From Gammaproteobacteria bacterium (GTDB lineage: Bacteria > Pseudomonadota > Gammaproteobacteria > Xanthomonadales > Rhodanobacteraceae): a stretch of 6,851 bases of DNA. The DNA is taken from NCBI GenBank assembly GCA_005877675.1, contig VBNZ01000086.1:3509-10359 (forward strand), given 5' to 3'. This document shows positions 1-5,562 of this stretch, in pieces. Position 1 is the first letter of the stretch. Each line of letters begins with the position of its first letter. The translations under genes and the position numbers were made by a program. The notes below the pieces were generated by a model. The model made no database searches and had not been told where the DNA came from. It worked only from the letters and a program-made list of their open reading frames with translations.

Positions 1-71
1 TGGTGTAAACGAAGGTGGATTTGGGCTAGGAAGGCCCGGAGGGAAAGCGGCTCTGTGTTATTACATTCTCA

Positions 72-91
72 CGTCCGCTAACTAGCGGACG
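72..91. other. Perfect 8-bp hairpin just upstream of the small plus-strand gene
   Basis: CGTCCGCT (72-79) and AGCGGACG (84-91) are perfect reverse complements around the 4-nt loop AACT. The hairpin ends 7 nt before the ATG at 99, where a ribosome binding site would normally lie, and no good Shine-Dalgarno is visible apart from the GGA inside the right arm. It could therefore hide the ribosome site, be an operator, or be the edge of a small mobile repeat. The structure is seen directly; its role is not known. The rest of 1-98 shows nothing else that I can support. Confidence 0.6.
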
Positions 92-98
92 AAACGAC

Positions 99-425
99 AT
101 GGAATATGCCCCGCTCATCGCTGCGCTCACAATTTTTTTGGGAGCTCTTTATCTGCGATGGAGGATATCGCGTCCGCGACAGTCAGACTTCGACGCTATC
201 GAAACATACGCGACGACTAAAGGTCTGCGGGTCGACAAAATTCTCAAGAGTAAAAATTATTGGCGTTACTTTCTTCGCGGTCACGTATTGCTGAGTAACG
301 TCGCCAGGGTATATGTCATTAATGCGTCGACGTTTGATGGCGCGCGTCGTGAAATTCATGTCGCTATCGATCCTGTTAGTCCCGGCGCGTTGAAAATTCT
401 TCAGGAAAAGTCATTGTCGAGCTGA
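99..425 (+). CDS. Small hypothetical membrane-anchored protein (108 aa)
   Basis: I do not recognise this family. The ATG at 99 opens a 108-residue frame. Residues 4-19 are a hydrophobic stretch long enough for one membrane helix. It is followed at once by a basic run (RWRISRPR, residues 20-27), which by the positive-inside rule suggests that the remaining ~80 residues face the cytoplasm. That part is mixed alpha/beta-looking, has no cysteines and no catalytic motif I can name. The gene is visibly more AT-rich than the lpx operon (for example the T run near 131 and the A-rich stretch at 236-260), so it may have been acquired by transfer. It is convergent with the operon and stands alone, directly after a hairpin and before a repeat cluster. 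A 62-aa frame overlapping it at 106-294 looks like a shadow. That it is a real gene is likely but not proven. Confidence 0.6.
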   Translation: MEYAPLIAALTIFLGALYLRWRISRPRQSDFDAIETYATTKGLRVDKILKSKNYWRYFLRGHVLLSNVARVYVINASTFDGARREIHVAIDPVSPGALKILQEKSLSS

Positions 426-461
426 TCAGGCACACCCGACGCATCTTGCGATGGCAGCCAA

Positions 462-576
462 AGAAACCCGGGTCAGAGCGTGGAATCTGATCCAAGTCGG
501 TACAGCAATCTGGCGCAAGCCGGTATAGCAGTCTGATCGAAGCCGGTACGGCAATCTCGAGAAACCCGGGTCAGAG
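462..576. repeat. Three degenerate 23-bp tandem repeats between two copies of a 17-mer
   Basis: The 17-mer agaaacccgggtcagag occurs at 462-478 and again, identical, at 560-576 (98 bp offset). Between them lie three consecutive 23-bp units: 485-507, 508-530 and 531-553, with a truncated fourth start at 554-559. Shared core positions include a leading TCTG, AAG in the middle and CGGTA near the end. The third unit contains the small palindrome GCCGGTACGGC (542-552). The ggtcagagtgcac-type end resembles repeats I recall from Xanthomonadales intergenic regions, some next to REP-associated transposases. That resemblance is from memory, and no transposase is present here. The minus-strand open frame across this region (426-653, TTG start) is best read as repeat sequence and not as a gene. 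Confidence 0.75.
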
Positions 577-619
577 TGCACTTTCCTTCGACGGGTCTCG
601 AAAAACCGGGGCCGAAGAA

Positions 620-636
620 TGGGGACGGAGTCCCCA
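620..636 (-). terminator. GC-rich hairpin 14 nt past rnhB; possible weak terminator or REP-like element
   Basis: GGGGAC (621-626) and GTCCCC (630-635) pair around a GGA loop, with one more T-A pair outside. Read on the minus strand it begins 13 nt after the rnhB stop and is followed by ATTCTTC, only a poor U-tract, so intrinsic termination would be weak. It is the only GC-rich hairpin near the end of the operon. It equally well fits a REP-like palindrome that belongs with the repeats at 462-576. Confidence 0.35.
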
Positions 637-649
637 ATTAAAGGAGAGC

Positions 650-1258
650 TCAAATCGCGAACTCCATCTGTTTCATCGGCATAAAACTGCGCCGATGTTG
701 TGCGCAGGGGCCGAGGCGGTCCAGCGCGGCGAGATGCGCCGGCGTGCCATAGCCCTTGTGCTGCGCGAATTCGTAACCGGGGAAGCGCGCGTCGAGTTCG
801 CGCATGTGCGCGTCGCGCGCGACTTTGGCGAGGATGGATGCCGCGCTGATCGCGGGTTCCAGCGCGTCGCCGTCGACGATCGCATGCGCGGGACAGGGCA
901 GTTCGCGCGGCAACTGGTTGCCGTCGATCAGGGCGACGTCCGGCACTCGCGTGAGAGCACGCAAGGCACGCGACATGCCGATCAGGCTGGCCTGCAGGAT
1001 ATTGATGCGGTCGATTTCTTCGACCTCTACCGCAACGACGCTGTATGCGAGCGCGCGTTCGCGGATGCGTGCGTCGAGTGTTTCGCGCTGTTTGGCGCTG
1101 AGCGCCTTGGAATCGTCAAGGCCACGGATCGGCCGCGCGGGATCGAGGATCACGGCAGCGACCATCACCGGCCCCGCAAGCGGTCCGCGTCCGGCCTCGT
1201 CGACCCCGGCGACAAGACCGGTCAGCGTGCGGCTGAAGCGGCGGTCCGCGCGCATCAT
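650..1258 (-). CDS. rnhB: Ribonuclease HII
   Basis: RNase HII cuts the RNA strand of RNA-DNA hybrids and starts removal of single ribonucleotides misincorporated in DNA; it acts in the cytoplasm with divalent metal. The 202-residue protein is full length (E. coli about 198). The signature GVDEAGRGPLAGPV gives catalytic D20 and E21 and the substrate-recognising GRG (23-25). LDDSKALS follows at 47-54, the third acidic residue D112 is in LIDGN, and the fourth, D131, is in IVDGD. SAASILAKVARD (138-149) and AQHKGYGT (165-172) complete the family pattern. The ATG at 1258 overlaps the stop of the transferase gene by 4 nt (ATGA), and GGAG (1269-1272) lies 10 nt upstream, so translation is probably coupled. 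A second ATG follows directly. rnhB usually follows lpxB and precedes dnaE; neither neighbour is adjacent here. Confidence 0.98.
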   Translation of the reverse strand: MMRADRRFSRTLTGLVAGVDEAGRGPLAGPVMVAAVILDPARPIRGLDDSKALSAKQRETLDARIRERALAYSVVAVEVEEIDRINILQASLIGMSRALRALTRVPDVALIDGNQLPRELPCPAHAIVDGDALEPAISAASILAKVARDAHMRELDARFPGYEFAQHKGYGTPAHLAALDRLGPCAQHRRSFMPMKQMEFAI

Positions 1259-3057
1259 TCGTGCAGCGCTCCGAGCTGGTAAAAAATATAGTTGTGGTAG
1301 GAGTCCAAAATATCTTTCTTGTCGCAGTTGAGATAAAAGCCGTCGCAGCGCTCGCGCATCAGCGCATTGGCCTGAAAGAACGCGTCCTTCTTTACACCCG
1401 CCATGTCGAGGATCAGCGAGGGCGCAAAGCTCAGGTCCATCTCACGCTCGCCGAGTTTGCGCGCCGGCGGATAGTTGGTCTTGAGCATGTAGTAGGTGAT
1501 GAAGTTCGGATCGCCAACACTGGCGGGCAGGTTCTTGTCGACGCTGCGCATGGCGCCGTCGAAGCTCGGCTGATGATCGCCGAAGTGGAACAGCAACGCC
1601 GGGCGCTCGCCATCGAGCAGTTTTTTCTCTAGCCCGGTCATCGCAATATCGGAACCGGTCAGGCGCTGCAGGTAATTGCCGAGGTTGAGATTCAGCCATT
1701 CGTCCAACTGTTTGCCGACGAACTTGCCCGCGAACAGCGGCTTGTCGTACGGCGGCGGCAGCTTCTTCAGCGGCGTCATATGCGGACCGTGCTGGCGCAG
1801 CGTCAGCATCATCACGAACAAGGGTTGCTTGCCGATCTGCGCCTTCTCCTTGTCGTAGATCTGGCTGAATACCTGGAACAGGTCGCTGTCGGAAGATTCC
1901 CACGACAAGCCGTAATCCTGGCCGTCGTAGAACGCGTCGAAGCCGTAGTTCTGATACGCGTTGCGTGCATTGATGAAGTTGCCCGACATCGGATAGATCG
2001 CGATCGTGCGATAGCCGGCTTCCTTCAGATTTCGCGGCAGCGAGTTGCTGATACGCGGCGCGAGATTGTATGGCGCATAGAGCCCCGCATCGCCAAAGGT
2101 CAGGTGATCCAGGCCAGACATCAGTGCGAATTCGCTGGTCCAGGTGCCGCCACCCCAAACATGCACCGTGAGCAAACCGTGCGCGCGTGTGCGTCCGTCC
2201 GGTGCGAACAGCTTGCGCTTGCACACCTCCGGTAGCTTGCACACCTTGAGCATGGTCGGATCGTAGGTGCTCTCTTCGAGCACGGCGACGATGTCGGGAT
2301 GCTCCTGCGCCTCCTTCAGCGGCTTGGCAGCGATGCAAGCCGGCGGCGCGCAGGCAGGCGGATTTTCCGCGTCGGGCTGCGTCCACAAAAGCGCGCTTTC
2401 CTCGTCCTTGACGAACGGCGGGATAATGATCTGCGTCTGGTAGAACGAGGTGTAGAAATCGGTGATATAGCTCTTGTCGTTCATCGCCTGCCACATACCT
2501 TTCTCGAACACTCCGGCGAAAGGTCCACGCGGCCACGCTGCGAGCCCGAGCACGACGAGCGCAAGCGCCACGCCACCCCAGCGCAGCCAGCGCCGTTGCG
2601 GCATGCGTACGCGCGCAAGAAGCATCGGGCGGTCCCAACGCCAGGCGAGGACGATAATCCCCGGAATCAGAATCGCGGCGGTAATGATCGCGATCATGAT
2701 CGGCGGATAGCGCGTCGCGACTTCGAGCAGATCGCGGTTGACGAAGTAGACGAGGTCGGGAGCGAGCAACGGCGTCGTCAGATAATGAAATTTCATGTAG
2801 CTCGAAATCAGCACGCCGCCGAACAGCACGACCGGCAGCGCGAACGCGAAAATCAGGCGGCGCGTGAGGAAGGCGAGCAGGACGATGGTCGCCACGATCA
2901 GGGTCGCGGAGAATCCGCGCTCGATCCAGGTCGCCTCCGTCAACGGCCCGAGCGCGAGCAGCACGACGAATCCGGCGAAGATAATGAGGGCGAGGATCTT
3001 GCTTCGGCGCGGAAGCGACGCGCGTTCGGGCATCGCGGGCGAGGAGAGTGCTGTCAC
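1255..3057 (-). CDS. LTA synthase/OpgB-like membrane transferase (alkaline phosphatase superfamily)
   Basis: This is an inner-membrane enzyme of the sulfatase/alkaline phosphatase fold, family of LtaS and phosphoglycerol transferases. It has 600 residues. Five membrane helices can be seen at about 21-40, 49-65, 68-86, 120-139 and 160-175, then a large periplasmic domain. The metal/nucleophile motifs are present: DIVAVLEES with E261/E262, GGGTWTSEF with T305 as the likely nucleophile (as in LtaS GKTxDSEF), TLRQHGPH with H423, and FGDH with D494-H495. R365 in the INARN segment may match the substrate arginine of LtaS. Six periplasmic cysteines (236, 241, 273, 279, 571, 578) fall in close pairs, suggesting disulfides. 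Donor and acceptor cannot be read; phosphoglycerol or phosphoethanolamine onto a glycan, lipid or lipid A are the options. The GTG at 3057 is the longest start; ATG at 3033 (M9) is an alternative. Neither has a clear Shine-Dalgarno. It sits between lpxB and rnhB, which are usually adjacent. Confidence 0.9.
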   Translation of the reverse strand: MTALSSPAMPERASLPRRSKILALIIFAGFVVLLALGPLTEATWIERGFSATLIVATIVLLAFLTRRLIFAFALPVVLFGGVLISSYMKFHYLTTPLLAPDLVYFVNRDLLEVATRYPPIMIAIITAAILIPGIIVLAWRWDRPMLLARVRMPQRRWLRWGGVALALVVLGLAAWPRGPFAGVFEKGMWQAMNDKSYITDFYTSFYQTQIIIPPFVKDEESALLWTQPDAENPPACAPPACIAAKPLKEAQEHPDIVAVLEESTYDPTMLKVCKLPEVCKRKLFAPDGRTRAHGLLTVHVWGGGTWTSEFALMSGLDHLTFGDAGLYAPYNLAPRISNSLPRNLKEAGYRTIAIYPMSGNFINARNAYQNYGFDAFYDGQDYGLSWESSDSDLFQVFSQIYDKEKAQIGKQPLFVMMLTLRQHGPHMTPLKKLPPPYDKPLFAGKFVGKQLDEWLNLNLGNYLQRLTGSDIAMTGLEKKLLDGERPALLFHFGDHQPSFDGAMRSVDKNLPASVGDPNFITYYMLKTNYPPARKLGEREMDLSFAPSLILDMAGVKKDAFFQANALMRERCDGFYLNCDKKDILDSYHNYIFYQLGALHE

Positions 3058-3092
3058 TGCGACAAGTTACGTTGCACACGCGATGACGTCAA
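3058..3092 (-). promoter_or_regulatory. Candidate sigma70-type promoter for the transferase gene
   Basis: On the minus strand TTGACG (3087-3092) is followed after exactly 17 nt by TAACTT (3064-3069), 5/6 and 3/6 matches to the -35 and -10 consensus. The expected start of transcription falls on or next to the GTG at 3057, so either the message is leaderless or the true start is the ATG at 3033. It lies in the 76-bp gap after lpxB, the only real gap in the 3' half of the operon. Weak -10, so low confidence. Confidence 0.35.
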
Positions 3093-3110
3093 CGCAATCC
3101 TGTGTTGCAT

Positions 3111-3126
3111 TGCGATGAGAATCGCA
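3111..3126. other. Small hairpin in the lpxB-transferase gap
   Basis: TGCGAT (3111-3116) and ATCGCA (3121-3126) pair perfectly around a 4-nt loop, 7 nt after the lpxB stop codon. There is no U-tract on the minus strand, so it is not a convincing terminator. A second, looser inverted repeat (CGCAAT 3093-3098 with ATTGCG 3109-3114) overlaps it. These might stabilise the 3' end of the lpx message or be chance. Confidence 0.3.
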
Positions 3127-3133
3127 GCGCGTG

Positions 3134-4444
3134 TCATGCGCCGACGAGTTCAGCCACGGCTGCCGCCGCATCGTGTCCAGCGTTGCCACGCAACGCGCGG
3201 TGCAGAGAAGTGAATTTTTCGAGCGTCGCGGGCGGCAGCGCGCGTGCGCGCAGCATCGGCGCTAGCGCATCGGCGAGCGCGCGCGGCGTGCAGGCGTCCT
3301 GCATCAGTTCGGGCACCAGCGTCTCGCCGGCGAGGATATTCGGCAACGAATAGACCTCGGTGCGCAGCAAACCGAGCCATTTTACGAGGCGATAGGTCAG
3401 CGGCGCGACGCGATAGGCGACGACCATCGGGCGTTTTGCGAGCATCGCCTCGAGCGCAGCGGTGCCGGAGGCGAGCAGCACGGCGTCGGCGGCGAGCATG
3501 ACGTCGTGCGAGAGCGAGAGCCGGGAGCCGGGACTCGGGACTCGGGACTCGGGGTAGAGCAAAGAAACAAAGCTGCGATGTTCTTGATGTTCCGAGTCCT
3601 GAGTCCCGAGCCCCGAGTCCCGCAGCAACTGCGCGAACGCCGCGCGACACGCCGCATTCGCCATCGGCGCAACGATTTGCAGCTGCGGAAATTCACGCTT
3701 GAGCAACACGACGGAATCGAGAAAATCGCGACCGAGCCGGGCGATTTCGCCTAGCCGGCTGCCGGGCAGCAGCGCGAGCACGAGCGCGTCCGGCGCAATT
3801 CCGAGTGCTGCACGCGCGGCTGCTTGATCGGGCTCGAGCGCAAATGCGGCGGCAAGCGGATGACCGACGAAGCGCGCATCGACGCCGTGGCGGGTATAGA
3901 TCGGCGGCTCCATCGGAAACAGGCACAGCACACGATCGGCGCTGCGGCCGATTTTCTCGGCACGTTTCTCGCGCCATGCCCATACGGACGGGCTTACGTA
4001 GTGCAGCGTGCGTATCCCTGCGCGCTTGAGCTTGCGCTCGAGACCGAGATTGAAATCGGGCGCATCGATGCCGATGAATACCGCCGGCTTTTCGCCCAGC
4101 GTGCGTCGATAAACGTCGCGCCGGATCGCGAGCAGTTCGGGCAGGTGCTTGAGCACTTCGACGAGTCCCATCACGGCAAGCTTTTCCGCGGGATACCAGG
4201 CTTCCAGTCCCGCTGCGATCATCTGCGCGCCGCCGAGGCCGGCGAAGCGCGCCTGTGGATAGCGCGCTTTCAAGCCCGCGATCAAGTCCGCCCCGAGCAG
4301 GTCGCCGGAGGCTTCGCCGGCGACGAGGACGAAACGGGGAGACTTCGCCGACGGATCAAGGGTGGGGGGAACCCCAAAGCCCTCTCCTCCGGGCGGCTCT
4401 TGCGCCCGGGGGAGAGGGTTGGGTGAGGGGGCGCTTGTATTCAT
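3134..4444 (-). CDS. lpxB: Lipid A disaccharide synthase with repeat-derived insertions
   Basis: LpxB joins UDP-2,3-diacylglucosamine and lipid X into the beta-1,6 lipid A disaccharide at the inner membrane's cytoplasmic face (GT-B type, family GT19). Seen: VAGEASGD (41-48), GIDAPDFN with D127 (E. coli D98), YVSPSVWAWR (149-158), LLPGSR with R230 (E. coli R201), LLASGTAALE (323-332), SLPNILAG with N369 (E. coli N316). At 436 residues it is 54 longer than E. coli LpxB. About 29 extra lie before VAGE, where residues 3-22 come from a palindromic repeat. About 22 net extra lie between the NA at 263 and the LLASG at 323, where residues 275-308 come from a 99-bp palindromic element. No start codon exists between the first repeat and VAGE, so the ATG at 4444 is chosen. 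A GTG at 4528 would begin inside the upstream repeat. The Shine-Dalgarno is poor (AAGGTG, 17 nt away). The frame is intact. Confidence 0.96.
   Translation of the reverse strand: MNTSAPSPNPLPRAQEPPGGEGFGVPPTLDPSAKSPRFVLVAGEASGDLLGADLIAGLKARYPQARFAGLGGAQMIAAGLEAWYPAEKLAVMGLVEVLKHLPELLAIRRDVYRRTLGEKPAVFIGIDAPDFNLGLERKLKRAGIRTLHYVSPSVWAWREKRAEKIGRSADRVLCLFPMEPPIYTRHGVDARFVGHPLAAAFALEPDQAAARAALGIAPDALVLALLPGSRLGEIARLGRDFLDSVVLLKREFPQLQIVAPMANAACRAAFAQLLRDSGLGTQDSEHQEHRSFVSLLYPESRVPSPGSRLSLSHDVMLAADAVLLASGTAALEAMLAKRPMVVAYRVAPLTYRLVKWLGLLRTEVYSLPNILAGETLVPELMQDACTPRALADALAPMLRARALPPATLEKFTSLHRALRGNAGHDAAAAVAELVGA
3523..3621. repeat. Palindromic 7-bp-unit element inserted in frame inside lpxB
   Basis: The left arm (3523-3550) is four 7-bp units: GGGAGCC then three exact GGGACTC. 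The right arm (3594-3621) is four units of the complement: GAGTCCT, GAGTCCC, GAGCCCC, GAGTCCC. The arms can pair over 28 bp with a few wobbles or mismatches around a 43-nt centre that can itself fold (AAGAAACA about 3561-3570 with TGTTCTT about 3579-3585). The total length is 99 bp, 33 codons, so the reading frame of lpxB is kept. On the minus strand it encodes a D-S-G-L-G-T / P-E-S-R-V-P-S-P type peptide at LpxB residues 275-308, a place where E. coli LpxB is about 22 residues shorter. Such GGGACTC runs resemble dispersed intergenic repeats I recall from Xanthomonadales. Confidence 0.85.
4380..4436. repeat. REP-like palindrome translated as the LpxB N-terminus (copy 1)
   Basis: Arms 4380-4395 and 4403-4418 pair over 16 bp with a single wobble around a 7-nt loop; a GGTTGGGTGAGGGGGCGCTT tail runs to 4436. 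Positions 4407-4436 are the exact reverse complement of 4515-4544, 30 bp without a mismatch. The element falls within codons 3-22 of lpxB and accounts for its proline/glycine-rich start (NPLPRAQEPPGGEG). CCCTCACCC-AACCCTCTCCC palindromes of this kind are common intergenic repeats in high-GC proteobacteria, as far as I recall. Confidence 0.88.
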
Positions 4445-4514
4445 TGCGGCCAGACGGTACGCACCTTGGCAATCAGCAAAAAGGTTGAAGGAAGTGCGCC
4501 GCGATATGCATTGA

Positions 4515-4568
4515 AAGCGCCCCCTCACCCAACCCTCTCCCCCGATGGTGAAGCTATCGGGGGGAGGG
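4515..4568. repeat. REP-like palindrome in the lpxA-lpxB spacer (copy 2, inverted)
   Basis: Positions 4515-4544 repeat 4407-4436 in opposite orientation. The palindrome arms are about 4533-4546 and 4556-4568 (one bulged base) around a short loop. It starts 7 nt after the lpxA stop. With copy 1 it makes an inverted doublet with 78 bp between the 30-bp arms, the layout known from REPINs. The lpxB ATG (4444) lies in that loop. No U-tract follows on the minus strand, so it is not a standard intrinsic terminator. The rest of the 131-bp spacer (4445-4514) shows nothing recognisable. Confidence 0.88.
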
Positions 4569-4575
4569 CAATGTC

Positions 4576-5352
4576 TTAACGCGCCAGCGGTCGCGTGCCG
4601 CGTTCGATGAAGTCGAGCATCGCGCGCACATCGGGCTCGTCCTGCGCGGCATTTGCAAGCGCGGCGCGCGCCTCGTCGAGCGGCTGCTTCGATACATACA
4701 GGGCGCGATAGGCGCGCTTGATCGCAGCGATGCGCTCGGGCGAGAAACCGCGACGCTTGAGTCCCCCGCTGTTGACGCCACGCGGACGGCCGTAGTCGGC
4801 AGCCATCCTCACGAACGGCGGCACGTCGCCGTTGACCATGCAGTTCATGCCGATGAACGCATGCGCGCCGATGCGGCAGAACTGATGTATGCCGGAAAAA
4901 CCCGACAGGATCGCGTGGTCACCGATCTCGACATGTCCGGCGAGTGTGGCGTTGTTGGAAAAGATCGCGTCGTTGCCGATGAGGCAGTCGTGCGCGATGT
5001 GTACGTAAGCCATGATCCAGTTGCGGTCGCCGATACGTGTCACGCCGCCGCCATCGCCGGTGCCGCGGTTGATCGTGACGAATTCGCGGATCAGATTGCC
5101 ATCGCCGATCACGAGCTCGGCGCGCTCACCGTGAAACTTCTTGTCCTGCGCATCGGCACCGACTGAGGAGAACTGCAAGATGCGGTTGTCGCGGCCCAGG
5201 CGCGTCGGCCCCTGGATCACCACGTGCGGGCCGATGTCGCAGCCGTCGCCGATTTCGACTTCCGCACCGATCACGCTATACGGGCCGATGCGTACATTCG
5301 CGCCGACCTTTGCCGACGCATCAACTATCGCGGTCGAATGAACTAAAGCCAT
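4576..5352 (-). CDS. lpxA: UDP-N-acetylglucosamine 3-O-acyltransferase
   Basis: LpxA carries out the first step of lipid A synthesis, moving a 3-hydroxyacyl chain from ACP to the 3-OH of UDP-GlcNAc in the cytoplasm. The 258-residue protein is full length (E. coli 262). Residues about 5-185 are left-handed beta-helix hexapeptide repeats, seen as many V/I-x-I-G steps. The catalytic base H121 lies in AYVHIAHDC (115-123), with H118 before it; TINRGT is at 93-98 and IHQF at 155-158. The alpha-helical C-terminus starts after LKRRGF (197-202). The chain-length ruler position (G173 in E. coli, M169 in P. aeruginosa) is M169 here, which predicts a short, about C10, hydroxyacyl chain. The ATG at 5352 matches the family's start; no Shine-Dalgarno is evident. 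A 210-bp spacer separates it from fabZ and 131 bp from lpxB, unusually loose for this operon. Confidence 0.98.
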   Translation of the reverse strand: MALVHSTAIVDASAKVGANVRIGPYSVIGAEVEIGDGCDIGPHVVIQGPTRLGRDNRILQFSSVGADAQDKKFHGERAELVIGDGNLIREFVTINRGTGDGGGVTRIGDRNWIMAYVHIAHDCLIGNDAIFSNNATLAGHVEIGDHAILSGFSGIHQFCRIGAHAFIGMNCMVNGDVPPFVRMAADYGRPRGVNSGGLKRRGFSPERIAAIKRAYRALYVSKQPLDEARAALANAAQDEPDVRAMLDFIERGTRPLAR

Positions 5353-5394
5353 TTCAGGACCGTAGCGAGCGAAGGCAGTTTGCGCGTGGGCGGC

Positions 5395-5510
5395 GCGCAG
5401 GAACCGCAGTGTACTCAGGTGTACATGAGGATGACTCGCCGCATCCGCGGCTCGCCCTACGGGTCATTCGCTTCGCGAATGCTCGCTCCGGCATCCTGCC
5501 TTCGCAGTCC
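5395..5510. repeat. Run of small hairpins in the fabZ-lpxA spacer; likely dispersed repeat
   Basis: Three short perfect stems follow each other in 62 bp: CCGC/GCGG (5439-5450), CATTCGC/GCGAATG (5465-5481) and GGCA/TGCC (5490-5500). To the left, GTGTAC occurs twice (5410-5415 and 5419-5424 approximately). The spacer 5353-5562 has no supportable gene: the 77-aa minus-strand frame across it (5354-5587) overlaps the end of fabZ and has a repeat-like arginine-rich composition. I recall very similar sequence, with GTACACCTGAGTACAC on the minus strand, as an intergenic repeat in related bacteria; this needs a search to confirm. No clear promoter for lpxA is visible in it. Confidence 0.5.
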
Positions 5511-5562
5511 GAGCACCGGCCGCGCGCAAAATATCGAGCGCGGTAGGTTCTGAGATGGCTGC

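Noticed and set aside
72..98. Integron attC site upstream of the small AT-richer gene
   Set aside because: The palindrome and lone small gene suggested a cassette, but the paired RYYYAAC/GTTRRRY core sites are absent and there is no second site after the gene.
426..653. 75-aa minus-strand open frame after rnhB
   Set aside because: It starts with TTG overlapping the rnhB stop and runs entirely through the 23-bp and 17-bp repeats and the GGGGAC hairpin; it reads as translated repeat.
2299..3213. 304-aa plus-strand open frame opposite the transferase gene
   Set aside because: Its composition is dominated by R, H, Q, E and D, as expected for the antisense of a GC-rich gene, and it lies over a well-supported membrane protein with catalytic motifs.
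3523..3621. CRISPR-like array in lpxB
   Set aside because: The repeat unit is only 7 bp, there are no spacers between units, and the second block is the inverted complement of the first.
4445..4528. Longer LpxB start at the GTG at 4528
   Set aside because: It would begin inside the upstream palindromic repeat and add 28 residues with no family similarity; the ATG at 4444 is simpler.
4533..4568. Intrinsic terminator after lpxA
   Set aside because: The stem is strong but no U-tract follows on the minus strand and the operon continues into lpxB; it matches the inverted partner repeat instead.
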